Source of the DNA: Aptenodytes patagonicus
Taxonomy: Eukaryota; Chordata; Aves; Sphenisciformes; Spheniscidae
Direction: 5' to 3'
Assembly (NCBI RefSeq): GCF_965638725.1
Contig: NC_134951.1
Span: 77,565,068-77,629,067 of the forward strand
Length of the DNA stretch: 64,000 nt
Notes under the pieces: model-generated
Seen by the model: only the letters and a program-made list of their open reading frames with translations
Told to the model about the DNA's origin: nothing
Database searches by the model: none
Translations under genes and position numbers: made by a program
In this document: positions 1 through 12,500 of the stretch, one piece after another
Layout: each line of letters opens with the position of its first letter
How positions within the stretch are numbered: position 1 is the first letter of the stretch

Positions 1-1677
1 TTCTCATTTTATCCAAGTCATTTCAGCCAGAGCTGTCTACAGATAAGTAGGTAATTTTGAATTAAAAGAGACTCTGGGAACATTTCACGTACCGGTAGGA
101 CCCAGAAGGGAACGTAAAATCACAAGTGTATGCTTCTTACTTGTGTCTGTAATTATACAAGATCAATTTCATCCTTAATGTACTATTATTAAGTTGTATT
201 AAGGAAATACTGTGTAACACAGCTAGACAGAGTCATTATTGGGCCAAGGGCTACTTGTGAGAAAATATGTGTACCTATATTTACATCTATTTGTACAGTA
301 AATAATGGGTTTGATTTTCATAACGTCCTGCAGCTCGGTTATGATGATCAGGCCCTCAGGAATTGATAAATATCCTAATTAGGGCTGCCTAGCGGCCTTT
401 GTATAATAAACCAAGAAAACATATGATCACACACTGCTTTTTACATAGGGCTTGTGGAGTGCAGGTAGCAGTGGTGATCCCTGAGTGGGTCACCATGCTT
501 CTTCCCACTTCTTCACTGTTTCCCTCTTTCTCACTCCCACCCCACCTGTTGTCCTTGTGGCAGAAACCTGCCACCCATTCCCTTCAGGCTCCCCAAATCC
601 TTCCTGGTTTTCCCTCTGTTTTTTCATTACTCCGAATGGCAGCTTCTTCCTTCCTACAGGCTGGGTTGGCTACTGGATGCCCTGCACGCATAAAGGGTAT
701 TTTCTTACCTGCAGCTGTAACAGCCAGGAGGCAGAGAACAGCAGGAAAACTCATGAGCTAGAGCGGGTCTCCTACTCCACAGAGATGGGCTGTAGCCTGG
801 CCACTCTGGGCAGAGCGCCAAGGGTGCGTGTCCCACGTGAAGAGTTGGTACAAACGGTCAATGATGTACAAACTGAGGTGATGTGAGCAGGGCTGCATGG
901 TGGGGGCTAATTTATGGCTTTCATTCGCAGTCTTAGTAGTAGATGGAAGTTACCGAAACTTACCATTTTATCATCATATTTTTCACTTGTATATCAGCCT
1001 AAGTAATAGAGGTATACTTATCTGTGGGCAGTTTGACACGTGCTTTGCCAGCTTACATGGGAACTCTGCGGAGGAGGAGAGAGAACAAATTTCTCTAGTG
1101 TGGTATTCACCACTACAGCTGTCTACTCTCTTACCTCATTTGTATGCCAGTTTTCCCCCCAAAGATACAATTAATTGATTCATCCCTAACAAACCACAAG
1201 GTGACCTGTAGCTACAAGACAGCTTAGTTACCTGAGAATGGATGCTATCTGAAAAATAAGATCCCTTTTGAAAACCTGAGATGATGAAACCATGATACTA
1301 AAAAAAGAAATGAACGATTAACACACGTAGGGACAACAGAAGCTTACAATTAAAGTTCCATGTGCTATAAATACCCATTTGTTTGAAAAGTTTCTTTTAA
1401 ATTTGACTTACAAAGCCCAAACCGTATTGAAAGTATGATGACCTATTTGCTGCTGCTTTGGTTCACATACTAAGTCCCATGATGAGTTTCAGTCTTCAGG
1501 CTAAACACTTCCTCGTTTGTTGTCTCTTGTTTCACCAGCTGGACTTCCACATCCACAAGTCTGTGACAAACAAGTAATTAACGGTACTTTAAATATGCAG
1601 AAGCCACTTCCTGCACCTACCATCGTGTACAAGGTCATATAAAGCGTCTAAAAATAATTTAAAATATATTTTTATGG
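1..1677. other. Intergenic, no recognised feature
   Basis: AT-rich single-copy-looking DNA downstream of UTRN. Short open frames (for example 485-886) have no recognisable domain, no splice context and ordinary composition. I see nothing else. Confidence 0.6.
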
Positions 1678-1829
1678 TGTTGTGGTTTAACCTGGCAGGC
1701 AGCTAAACACCACACAGCTGTTTGCTCACTCCCCCCCGCAGTGGGATGGGGGAGAGAATCAGGGGGGAAAAAAAGTAGAATTTGTGGGTTGAGATAAAGA
1801 CAGTTTAACAGGACAGAAAAGAAGGGAAA

Positions 1830-1832
1830 ATA

Positions 1833-1882
<50 letters not shown>

Positions 1883-1890
1883 TGATGATA
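1830..1890. repeat. (TAA)n microsatellite inside the LTR
   Basis: About fifteen uninterrupted TAA units followed by GAT units. The matching position in the 47.6-kb LTR holds a shorter, interrupted ATT array, so the tract grew from a seed in the LTR itself. Confidence 0.95.
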
Positions 1891-2014
1891 AAAGAATATA
1901 CAAAGCAAGTGATGCACAATGCAATTGCTCACCACCCGCTGACCAATGTCCAGCCAGTCCCCCAGCAGCGGTCACCACCCCCTGGCCAACTCCCCCCAGT
2001 TTATGCACTGAGCA

Positions 2015-2022
2015 TGACGTCA
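2015..2022. promoter_or_regulatory. Perfect CRE octamer TGACGTCA in the LTR
   Basis: Palindromic consensus CREB/ATF site located just upstream of the LTR's TATA-like sequence. It is present at the same place in the second LTR copy, so it is part of the ancestral LTR promoter. Activity in the host is untested. Confidence 0.6.
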
Positions 2023-4414
2023 CATGGTATGGAATGTCCCTGTGGCCAGTTTGGGTCAGCTGTCCTGGCTGTGCCCCCTCCCAGCTTCTTGTGCACCCCC
2101 AGCCTTCTCAGTCGGTAGAGCATGGGAAGCTGAAAAGCCCTTGACTAGTGTAAGCACTGCTTAGCAACAACTAAACCATTGGTGTGTTATCAACATTGTT
2201 CTCACCCTAAATCCAAACCACAGCACTGTACCAGCTACTAGGAAGGAAATTAACTCTATCCCTGCCGAAACCAGGACATATGGCAAAGAAAGTAAGACTT
2301 GCACTTTGGCATTTGAGGTCTCAGGCTTTTTATCCTCAGTTTTGAGGATTCCAAAGGTGTCCTCCTAGCAAATGGAAGCTGTGATGTTCACCTAATCTGA
2401 AGATTCAAGAGCTAAATTGCAAAATCTGAAGTGAAATCAGCAGAAAAAAAAAATCTAACTCTAGGTGGCATTATGGTTTGCTTTAATCTTTGGCCTTCCT
2501 CAACATCTTTCTTTGTTTAACACCCTGTGTCATTTACATCTGGTTAGGGACCCAACTGCAGTTCTTCTGTTTGCTGGGTCTGATACCTTAAACTGCATAC
2601 ACTGCCATGGAAAACAGCACAGTAACTGTGTGGAGAAAGGCTCCTCTCCCCTGCTACAGAAGTGGTGCTGCCAGGGGAAAAGCAGCACAATTTTAAAGTC
2701 AGCAAAAAACCTCAGAAGTGCTTTTAAGGCAGATGGAGCTCTGGTCCCCGGAGCTGTGAGTTTCGTCAGTGACTTGCTGGAGCATGATGGACAACCAGGA
2801 GCTTCACCGGGGCAGAGGCACAGTCTCTCTTGTCTGTACTGTCTCCTCCACTATGATCTGTAAGCTCTCAGCCAGGAGAGGTGCAGAGGGTGCCTCCAGT
2901 TGAGTGTTATGACATGGGCTTGATTCCTTTCCATGTGAGGACAACCCTGGCACCCCATCACCGGGGCCAGTGTTACAAGTATCAGCCACCTCAGTTCCTG
3001 TCCTACCTGCCTTTCAGGAGCAGCTGGCCCTTGCTGCACCCTGATGCATAAAGGGTGAGGTGATTGACCACAACCAAAGAGAGGATTTCAGCTTCTTGGA
3101 TGAAAGAGATCTGAGCTCTGGGTGCCAGGCTCACGTCAGTACTCATGTGTAAGTCAAGCAGCCCAGTGAGGCTTCAGCCACATGTGCCCCTTCTACATTT
3201 GCTCTGGAGGGTCACTTGGGCATCCACTATGCTCACCACCCCCGCTGCCGTGTACTCCTTCCCTACGTGCCTACCCGTCGCTGCTGGAGCCAATTTGCCT
3301 AGCACATATTCATGAGTTCTGCTGCAAAACCTGGGTGCCTTAAAAGCCAGTGGTGTGACAGTCGGCACAGATATGCCTAAATGGCTTTGTGCATCTGGCA
3401 TTTAGGTGATAGTGCAAGTGAGAATATGACTTAATTTGGAAGAAAATCAGAGGGATCAAGTAGAAAATTATTGACGTACAATGACTTATTACTGCTAGTG
3501 ATGAAACATTCATGAGAAAAGACTTAAACATCAATGTGTCAAGCCTTCCTGCTAATCTAGGACGCACCGTTAGGATTTGCTGTAAACAGCTGTCAGCTTT
3601 TCCATCAACAACTTCCCTCTGTCCTTTTTGGTAGCACATCCATGATCAAATACTAACATCCCAGACACCAGTGCAAAATGAAAGTTCAGTTAGAGCTGCG
3701 TAAGAATTTCCCCTACAGTCTTCCAAGAAGGAAGCCAAGAGGTGATATTTGCCTAGGATCAAGTAGGGGATCTATTAAAATAGTCCAGATACCATGAATC
3801 CCCGTGTTAATGATCTCTTAGTTAACGGTAAGCAGCTTCATATTGGTTTCATGCCAGCCTCACCAGAGGCCCCATTAGCAAAAAGCAAAATCCAGAATTC
3901 TTAAACATGTTGAGGAGTGGACTGGAAAAGACAAGGAGAGGAGGGGTCTAGAAAAGTCTCCATCTGTCCTGCAGAAAAGCTTCCTTCAGCAAAGAAACAG
4001 AACAAAAAAGCTTATTCATTCCATAACCCTTCACAGCAAAAATTGGTTCCGGCCAGAGTAGATTAACAGTAAATCATTAGAGGTAATTTAGATCAATTGC
4101 TAACAGCATTATTTCAAATGACTTTTTAAACTCACCTGAAATTTCTCCACTTGTATTCTGAGCCTGAATTAATCTCATGCTTTCCAAGCGCTGCTGTGTG
4201 TGTTTAATTTGAAGTCAGATATTACACAGAATTTATGTGTCTGCACTTGGGGTTTTTTGGTAGGTTTCTCAGCATGTTAAGTCATGGTTTGCTGGCTGCT
4301 AAATCTCCTCAGTGAAACAAAAGTCAGCTGGGAGATATAACAGTGCTTCGCTTTTAGGGTACTCCAAAGGATAAACAGGACAGAGCCGCCATGGAGAGGC
4401 TGCCACTCAGTTTA

Positions 4415-4490
4415 ATATTAGGAAGGGCCATTAGACCATCTAACCCCATTCCATGTATATTACCAGTTTTCATTTGAGAACTTAAGAAAA
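4415..4490 (-). mobile_element. Ancient CR1/L3-like LINE fragment
   Basis: The stretch AGGAAGGGCCATTAGACC and the following ATCTAACCCC and GTATATTACCAG resemble the antisense 3' end of old reptilian CR1-type LINEs. Only about 75 bp is recognisable and divergence is high. Confidence 0.4.
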
Positions 4491-7400
4491 CAGAGAATCT
4501 GCTGTTGTAATTTATTTCAGTGATTAAACATGTCTTCTGATGAAGACAGGCTCGACTCACTTCTTGCAGTCCATCCTAGGCTCAACATGGGTCACAAAGA
4601 ACCACTTCAAGAAAGTTGTGCCACACCATACGTGATTTGCGATACGCAGCTGTGAAAGCATTTCAATATGGTTTAGCATTGTTTAGAAATTGTAACACAC
4701 AAAATAATACATTTTTAAAAAAATAAACAAAAATCCTTAGGATTCCAAGAGTTATAGAATATTTTGATAGGAAAATAAAACTCTGTCTTAACAGAGGGAG
4801 CAGATAAAGCAAACTTGATTGATAGCTACAAAATAATTTTACTGCAACTTTAATTCTATGGCAGTTATTGCCAGTGTTTAGAAAGATCTTTAGAGTAAGT
4901 AGAGGAATGAAATCAGGTCATTCATCCCCATCATACATTGGGGGATTTTTAAAGCAATGTGCAAATTTTGCACCAACTTTCTGGAACAAACAACTGTTAA
5001 CTGAACATATTCTATACAACTCATAAGTGATTCCCAACAATAAAATTCTTGGATGTAAACCTAGCAATGAGAGATCTGAACTGAATAAAATGTGCTCTGA
5101 CTCCTTCATATTAACAAATCTGTGCTTGCAGTTATTTATGGATATGAAAATTCAGGTCAAGATAAATCTCTGGAGAGACCCTACATGTGGCAGAGCCACT
5201 AAGGGGAGCCAGGTCGACGGGTGGTGATCAAAAGCTTTGTTTTTCTGGGTAATTACAGTAAATAGAGATATCAGCTGTTGTAATGCTACTGGACTCAGGA
5301 ATACGTTTTAGTGTACTCATTAAAGACCTGTTATACAAATAAAAAAATCACACTCCACCTAATAAAACAAAATTATTATTTTATCACAGCTGTTAAGAGG
5401 CCCAAATTCATCCCTAAATTATACTGGTTCCAAGTCACTTATAAAATACGCTTACAGATGATCACTGTGGGGAATGTATTGCAGAACAAGAAGATGTATC
5501 AGAAGCTAGAGGTTATAAATCGGGTTGGTGATCAGAATGAATTCACAAACTAAGGAAAGAGCAGTCACTTCAGGTAGTTCAGAGCAATTCAAAATTGCAG
5601 CCTTCTGGAAATCTGGTCCATTAACAGAGCAACGGGAAAAGATGCCTGCTTGAAAAACTGTTGTGATGGTCTCTGCAGTGATATGTGATTGTGAACAATT
5701 CACTGTAAATATTTGCGGTGCCTATTTTGATTACAACAAATTTTAATTTTCCCTCCTCATCACAGTATCCTTGTTGTAAAGATCCAAGGATATTTGATTG
5801 CCTTAGATCTGCATTCCTACATCTTATTCCCTCCCATCATTGCAGTGGATTAGGTCTCTTCTAAGAATGCTCTGTATTATTAATGATACGTTTTGACTTG
5901 TGAGACTTGACTGCAATATTTCAGATGTCCTGTGTGCTGGCAGTGCAGTGAGATGGTGGTGTGGGAAGAAGCTGGCTGCATTGCAGAACAGGATTGACAG
6001 AATCACACGTTCCCCTGTCTCACTGGAGATTGGCAGTTCTGGCTGTTGGCATTAGAAGATGTTTGTTTCTCATTCAAACGGCTGCCTACATTAACGCCCC
6101 GAGTACATACAAGGAAGTTCCCTCCCCCGCTGCACTAAATGTACCATTGGAAAGCCAAAGGATTTTATGTTTTAATTTTAAAAAGGTCCCAGAGTAGATG
6201 TGCAGTTTTTGCCCTAAGACAAGCGCCGGTAAGTCACCGTGTCCTGAGTGTACGAGACTCCCAAGTCCCCCTGCTTTTCTCACCGTCATTGACATACAAC
6301 TACTGAGGAGCAGCACATGGTTGTGTACTGGGGCTCTACATGTGGAGCAAGCACTGGAGTTTACCAAGCACATTCACCAGCAGCAGGCCTGACCCTGAAG
6401 TCCTCCTCCTCCTCCAGGGGCCTTTCTACCAGTAGCAACCACCTCCCATCAAGCCAGAACTCCGTCCTCTTCTCTTTCCATGCACACAGACAGCTGACTG
6501 AGTAAGGAGTCACTTCTCTGCACATTGCATTAAGCATTTCCTCACTGAGTTTAGAAGTTGTTGGGTTTTTTCCCCTCTAGTTTCCTCTAGTTGTATTTTT
6601 TACCCTAGTCCATAACTGACTTTCTGAAAATGGGTAGGTGGGTTATACCTTGAGACACAGGCAAAGTTTGTTATGTGTAACGTTGGGACCTAGTCAGTCA
6701 AAGTCCTGTCAAAACCAAGCCAGCAAGCAAGCTTTGTTTATACTTCTTTCAAGAGAAAACAGAAAGAAAATAAAAGCAGGATTTGGGGCTGAGGCTTGGA
6801 TTTTCTTTTGTTGTTCAGGAAACAGTAGTATGGTGAAAAAAGATTAATAACTAGTCTCTGGGAATACAATCCATGCTTAACTGTCTGTCCAAGACGTAAT
6901 TAATTCTGGTGGCTTTCTTGTTTGTGGCAAACAAAAGCCAGCAGAGCATTACTGTTGCTACCAAGACATATAGGGACACCTTTTGTGGTCCTATATACAG
7001 CAAAGCAGGTTACAGACCAGGTTTACAAGTGAGACAGTTTTGATGCGTAGCTGTAACTAGATTCTAAAGGACACAACCTGCTGCACTGATATTTATGTGT
7101 TTGTTCACCACCATCATCTGCTCAAAGCAGCTGCAAAAGCTAGAGCACCCAAACCCAAGTTAATGACCGACCACCTTTGCAGAAAGAAACCTCCCTCATT
7201 TACTCTTTGCCTTTGAAGAGGTAATACAGCTTAAATCCCATTGTTGTCTAAATCCCATTTACAAAGGGAACAAAGGTGGGAGGGGGATTTGCAGCTAGGA
7301 CTGGTTTTGTTAAATTATGGAGCTAGAGCCAGAGCCCAAACTTGGACTTCTTCCCCAATGCCATGGTAGTAACAATGTTCCCATATGGAGCAAAGGTGGG

Positions 7401-7900
7401 AGCTGCTTCCTAGGCAACTCTGACACCTGTAATGTCAAGTGAATAAAAGCTAAAACCAACTGTTATAAGTTTCATGTGCAACATATCTGTTGGCTGAAGG
7501 AAGTTCATACTGTGGTAGGAAGTGCAATTATCTGCGAGTTACAGAAATAATCAGTAATGTGAGCCAGCATAACAAGAATTAATACAAAACTGCACCAGTC
7601 CATATGAATGTCAATGACAAACAGAAAAAATTACAGGAGAAAAACAATCCTGTCTGCCTTCCCTTGAGTTTCTCAGTGAAGTACTGCAGTACGCAGTACT
7701 GTGCTATCCAGCAAACAGCTTATTCCAAATGTCTGACTTAACCTGTTTTTGTCAAGTAAGTATCTTCTTCATACCTTGGAGACATGCTCCCTCTCCACAT
7801 TGAGGAGAAGAAAATTAACAGGCGTATCAAAACTTTCCTAAATATGATTCATTTTGCAAAATAAATAAAAACCCAAGCAAACAAAAGAACCCAAATCCCC

Positions 7901-7944
7901 CACATAAACAAGAGAAATGATTCACATAAACAAGAGAAATGATT
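7901..7944. repeat. Perfect tandem duplication, 2 x 22 bp
   Basis: CACATAAACAAGAGAAATGATT occurs twice head to tail with no mismatch, indicating a recent slippage-type duplication. Confidence 0.95.
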
Positions 7945-9387
7945 GTCCCGACTGCCTCAGCTGCTCTCCCCAGGACAGCGTCTCGTTAGGCAGAAAGCGG
8001 ACACGGCACGGGAAGTCACACTGCCCCGCTGGGCTCCCGCGCCGAGGTCCAGCTCTCCTGCCACCTCACAGCAGCCCAAGCTGCAGTTGTGTCTCTCCCT
8101 GGCTCTCCGCAGGGTGTGCGTCGAGTGTGGCAGCATAGATGGGTGAAACGCAGGAGCAGCAGACAAGCTGCTGAACTGTCACCGAGCCGCACTTCTTGTG
8201 TCCACCTGGTAGTGGTTATGGCACATTCCTGGGGAGACAGTTCAATGTGGCCCACACCTCTGCAAATTTAGATGTGCTCCGTGATGGAGCCCCAAGGACC
8301 CTGCCTCAGGTCTGCTCCTAAAACCTCCATGAGATGAGGACAGAGTCAATCTTTGATGCCAAACATGCTAAAAGTAAGAAGGCAAGCTTCAAAATTCAGT
8401 AAACCTAGCATGTATGCTCTAAGATTTTAATTCTCCTGATTTCATCGCTTTGCAACGTTATGTCACTTAGAGCTTGTGTTAATTTACCAATCAATTAAAA
8501 TACGAAGAGAAGCTATCACGGAAAATGTTTTAGAGTTGAACTGAAAGGCTAAAGCAATTCTAATTTGAGGAGATACTTTCTAAATACATCCCAGTAATTG
8601 GAACAAAATTGTCTGAAATTAAGCTTGCATTGGATATTTTTCACAAGTTTAACTTGCTTTAAGAACAATCACTTTTTTTTTACTTTTTATGATAATTATA
8701 CAAGTCAAAATAATCTCTAAGGGAGCACTATTTAAAGAAGAAACATTTACAGTTATATTAACCTGTAAATCTAATTTGCAGTCTCTGTTTTAGAAAACCA
8801 AGAAGTTAGAGCCTTATCATACCCAAGTGTTAATTTGCTTCAGCCCTGTGGATCATCAGACTCTTTACTACTTCAGTTCACCTGACACAGCAACAACGGT
8901 GGCTTGAACAGCTTACTAATTTTTATAGCTCACGTTCTGCTCATTCATCCCACTCCCCATGGCTATTGCCCTTACACATAGTAGTGACTCCCACAGAACC
9001 ATCAATTAAGTAACTGACAATCAAGATAACCTTCAGCTATATCCGATTTTAAAGGTATTTTCTCACAACTCATTGTGTATAGGCAGTGGCACTGGTTGGG
9101 CCAGCCAAAGAGAGACATTATTTATTTGTCCTACATTTTGCCCTCCCATCAGTATAAAAATATATAGAAGAGGGAAGTGACTGGCATGCACAGCAGTTCT
9201 CTAACCATCCTGTTAGCATCAGCAGAGCTATTACTGACACTTCATAAATACTTGCACAGCTTCACGGCAAAGGGTTCCTATGGAATGGCAAAACGGTTTC
9301 CAAAGGAGAGCTGAAAACTCTCCACTGCTTGACCGCAGTATCCATAAACCAAAAACCAGGACTAACGAGAGTCCTCTATCTGTAGCC

Positions 9388-9510
9388 ATTGCAGACGAAT
9401 ATGGGTTCCAAATGCAGACGAATATTGGTTCCACTAACACTACTGTGTTAGTGGAATTTGCTCTCACTAACTGGACTTACAGTACTGTGTTAGTCGTTTC
9501 AATGCAGAAA
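9388..9510. repeat. Cluster of short direct repeats and a 12-bp hairpin
   Basis: A GCAGACGAATAT-GGTTCCA unit is repeated at about 9390 and 9414. The second copy runs into a perfect inverted repeat, TTCCACTAACAC-TACT-GTGTTAGTGGAA (9429-9456). The right arm's ACTGTGTTAGT recurs at about 9482-9494. The origin is not recognised; it could be a miniature element remnant or local duplication. Confidence 0.7.
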
Positions 9511-12500
9511 CAGCAATACTCTTACCCTATTTACGATAGCTAATTGACAGGGGTCAGCGAGCATCCTGAGTAAGCAGAGTATGTGTTATACATCTTATCA
9601 GCAGGGAGCCAAATGAAGACATAGCTTCTCCAAGCAGAATATTGGCTTAGCTCTGCTGCTCACTGAGCAAGCAAGACTCTTATTTTAAGCATTACCAGTG
9701 GTCCTGAGACTTCTATTACTAAGTAGAGCCAGCACTAACCAGACAGTCAAAACAAGAACTTTGCTCCAAACCATTTTTTCACATGCATATGTATGTGTAA
9801 CATGAAACCATATGAAAATCCTGGGACGTCTAGCTAATGTTTGGGTTGCATCAGAAAGTATCACATCTGGCTTCCTGGTGGAGGCAATACAACAGGAGCA
9901 CCTGAGGACTCCGGGTAACATGCAGCTATTGCTTTACCCGTTACTTTAATGTGGTTGTGTGTGATACCTCCTAGCAGGGCAAAGCTATGCTGAAGGGGGT
10001 GCACAAGGTTTGCAGACTTCAAAATAATTTTTAAAAGTCACATGTGACTCTTGCCTGTACTCATGATGGTAAAAAAAACCCACCCCAAAATTAAAAATGC
10101 AATGTGTTAAGTATTGAAACCCAGCTGACTTCTGCTGGCAGTGTGACTAATCGCTGCTCTCTGGCATTTTTGCACTGCTGAGTTAAGGGAATACAAGAGG
10201 TGACCTTCCTCCCACTTCGCTCCCAGAGCCTCGCAGAGAAGTAGTACGCCTGTCTGGGCACAGCAGGCACTGTGAAAGCAAGGAGCAGGGATGCTGGGAC
10301 CTCTGAGATCATCTAACCAGAATGTGACTAACTAACTAATAGACCGTTGCTCTGCTGCCGGTGGGGTACTGGTGTTCCTGGTAAATATTGCACTGCAGAT
10401 CTGGCTGCAGCAAGTCTCTGTTCGAGGTCCTCCCTTGCACAGCCTTTACCGCACTTTGGTTCTTTGGGGTTTGCTTTTGACTCCTGAGATGTCAGTGCCT
10501 GCTCGGCACGTGTCCAGGCTCCTTTCCCACTGCCAGGTTCCTGTGTTACAACTCTGGCTCTCTGCTTTCCTCAGACCAACCCTGCTCCGGCCTGCGGGGT
10601 ACAGGCTTGGGGATGTGGACCTTGTGGCATGAACCATGGCTGCGTGCCTCCACGGCCGTGCTGAATGCTAAAGTTCCAAGCGCTGCCTTGCTCTGAGCAA
10701 GGAAGGAGTAAGCTCCCGTCAAGCACACAACTGGTCTTCTTGCTCTCTGCCCTTGTGCAGATTACCCACCCACACTCATCACTCAGGAATTTCTCATTTT
10801 AACTACAAAACTTATGTTTGATAAATGTAGTATTTCTAAACGAGAGCATTTTAGGCATCAACAGGTTCCCGGACTCAAGAGTTTAGGATGAAACACAGGT
10901 AAGAACACGTTGCTCATACCCAGTGAACAACCAAGAGAGCAGAAGGTAATGAATGTTCACCAAATACAACTTGAAGGCTAAGTCATTCTTTTTAGTTGTT
11001 CTCTTTTAACTCATCAAAAAATATCTCCAGCTGAGTTCTTCTGCACAAATTTCAGCACGGTATCTACTACAATATCTAGCACAAATATCTATTACGCCTA
11101 TGTTAGAAATCCTCGAATAACAATGTTTATAAATAAAGGGGCTGACCTAACCTTACCTGTATCTATCCTCCAAAAGCATATCATTAATGCAGAACATATG
11201 CTTTGAATTGTGGGGGTTTTTTAAGTTAAGGAGAAAAGAATTAACAGAAAACTAGAAGCCTTTACTCACAGAGTGGAGCACGGAGTGGTACTCCTTTCTA
11301 AACCTTGCCTTATTGCTTTTGCAGAAACAAGTAGTATACAAATCGTGTTCCCATCCATTAATACTGCAGGGCAGCTAGCTAGCACGGAACAGCTGGTTAT
11401 ACCTAGCAACGGGATGTATCTCCAATGCCAGTATTTATCTACTGCCTTGGAAAAAGAAAGATTTTTTTTTTCTAAGCTCTAGTAAGTACTTCCAGCTCCG
11501 GAGTGACCTGAATAGCACGCTTCAGGTTCAGCTGTCCAGCGATCACTCCGACCAATGGAGTCTGGTGGGCCGTGTTTGATTCATCGCACATACTTCTGGC
11601 TCCTGAGATTCTGCACAACGTGTAACAGATTGCAGCAAACAAACTCATTTCAGAGCTTTTAAAAATATGAAACCAGCACTTTATTCCAGCTCTAGAATGG
11701 CTCATCAGATCAGCTTTTCCCTGTTCAGGACACTTTTGTAGCATTTTTGACACATCTGAGGCCCTGCTGGCCCAATGCTGTCACTCAAGGAAGAGTGAAA
11801 AAAACCCTAAACAGTCCTTAAAAGTGGATGTGAAAATACCATAATGCAAATATTTTTCTGCAATATATGTCATATATAGTTTACATTCTGATAAGTGTGA
11901 CGTATTTTCTTGGAACTTGTTTCAAATAATCTCTGTAATTTTTAGTCATCTCTTCACAAACATAAATATACAGTTTACATTTATAGAATTCAACTGAAAA
12001 AATGAAATGGTATCTTTATGTTATACATGTATCATTCATACCCCCAAGGTAGCAATTTTGACTTAATTAGACTACACTCAATGAATCTAGATCAGTGGAA
12101 TTTAGACTTGCTAAATTAAATTTATAATCCATGAGGAACAATCTCTTTATCTTCAGTGCTGTCTTTTACCCTCATCATCAGAAGCGTGTTTAAGCAACCC
12201 TCGGGGGGATAAAGATCACAGATAAAACACAAGATAATCAAATCCAACATGAAACTTCTCAAAATTAAGGATCAGCTCCGACCAGCTGAAGCAGCGTTAT
12301 GATGAGCATCGCTGATCGGGTACCCTCGACACACAGCTCAGGGACATTGCAGTGCCAACATGGCAGAAAAATCATCTGATGTTTGCTGAGAAAGGCAGAA
12401 GGCTTGCTTTCTCTGAGGAATGCTCTAATGGGAGTTTTGAACCAAGATAAGCTTTCCCAGACATCAAAACAGAGCTGCATCATACATCTCCCACCTGCTT

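Larger units (their letters stand above)
1678..2278 (-). mobile_element. Solo LTR of an avian endogenous retrovirus (601 bp)
   Basis: In minus orientation the element starts TGTCCTGGTTTCGGC and ends CCACAACA. It is flanked by a perfect 5-bp duplication, TATGG, at 1673-1677 and 2279-2283. It aligns along its full length with the copy at 47590-48134. The LTR carries a TGACGTCA octamer, a degenerate TATA region (GCATAAACTGG) and a (TAA)n tract. No internal retroviral genes are present, so it is a solo LTR left by LTR-LTR recombination. I recognise the type as a common avian LTR (TguLTR5-like), but the family name is from memory. Confidence 0.9.

Noticed and set aside
485..886. Overlapping plus-strand open frames of 120-133 codons
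   Set aside because: No family resemblance and no supporting signals.
7960..8260. GC-rich patch as a CpG island or promoter
   Set aside because: Too short, few CpGs, and no gene start nearby.
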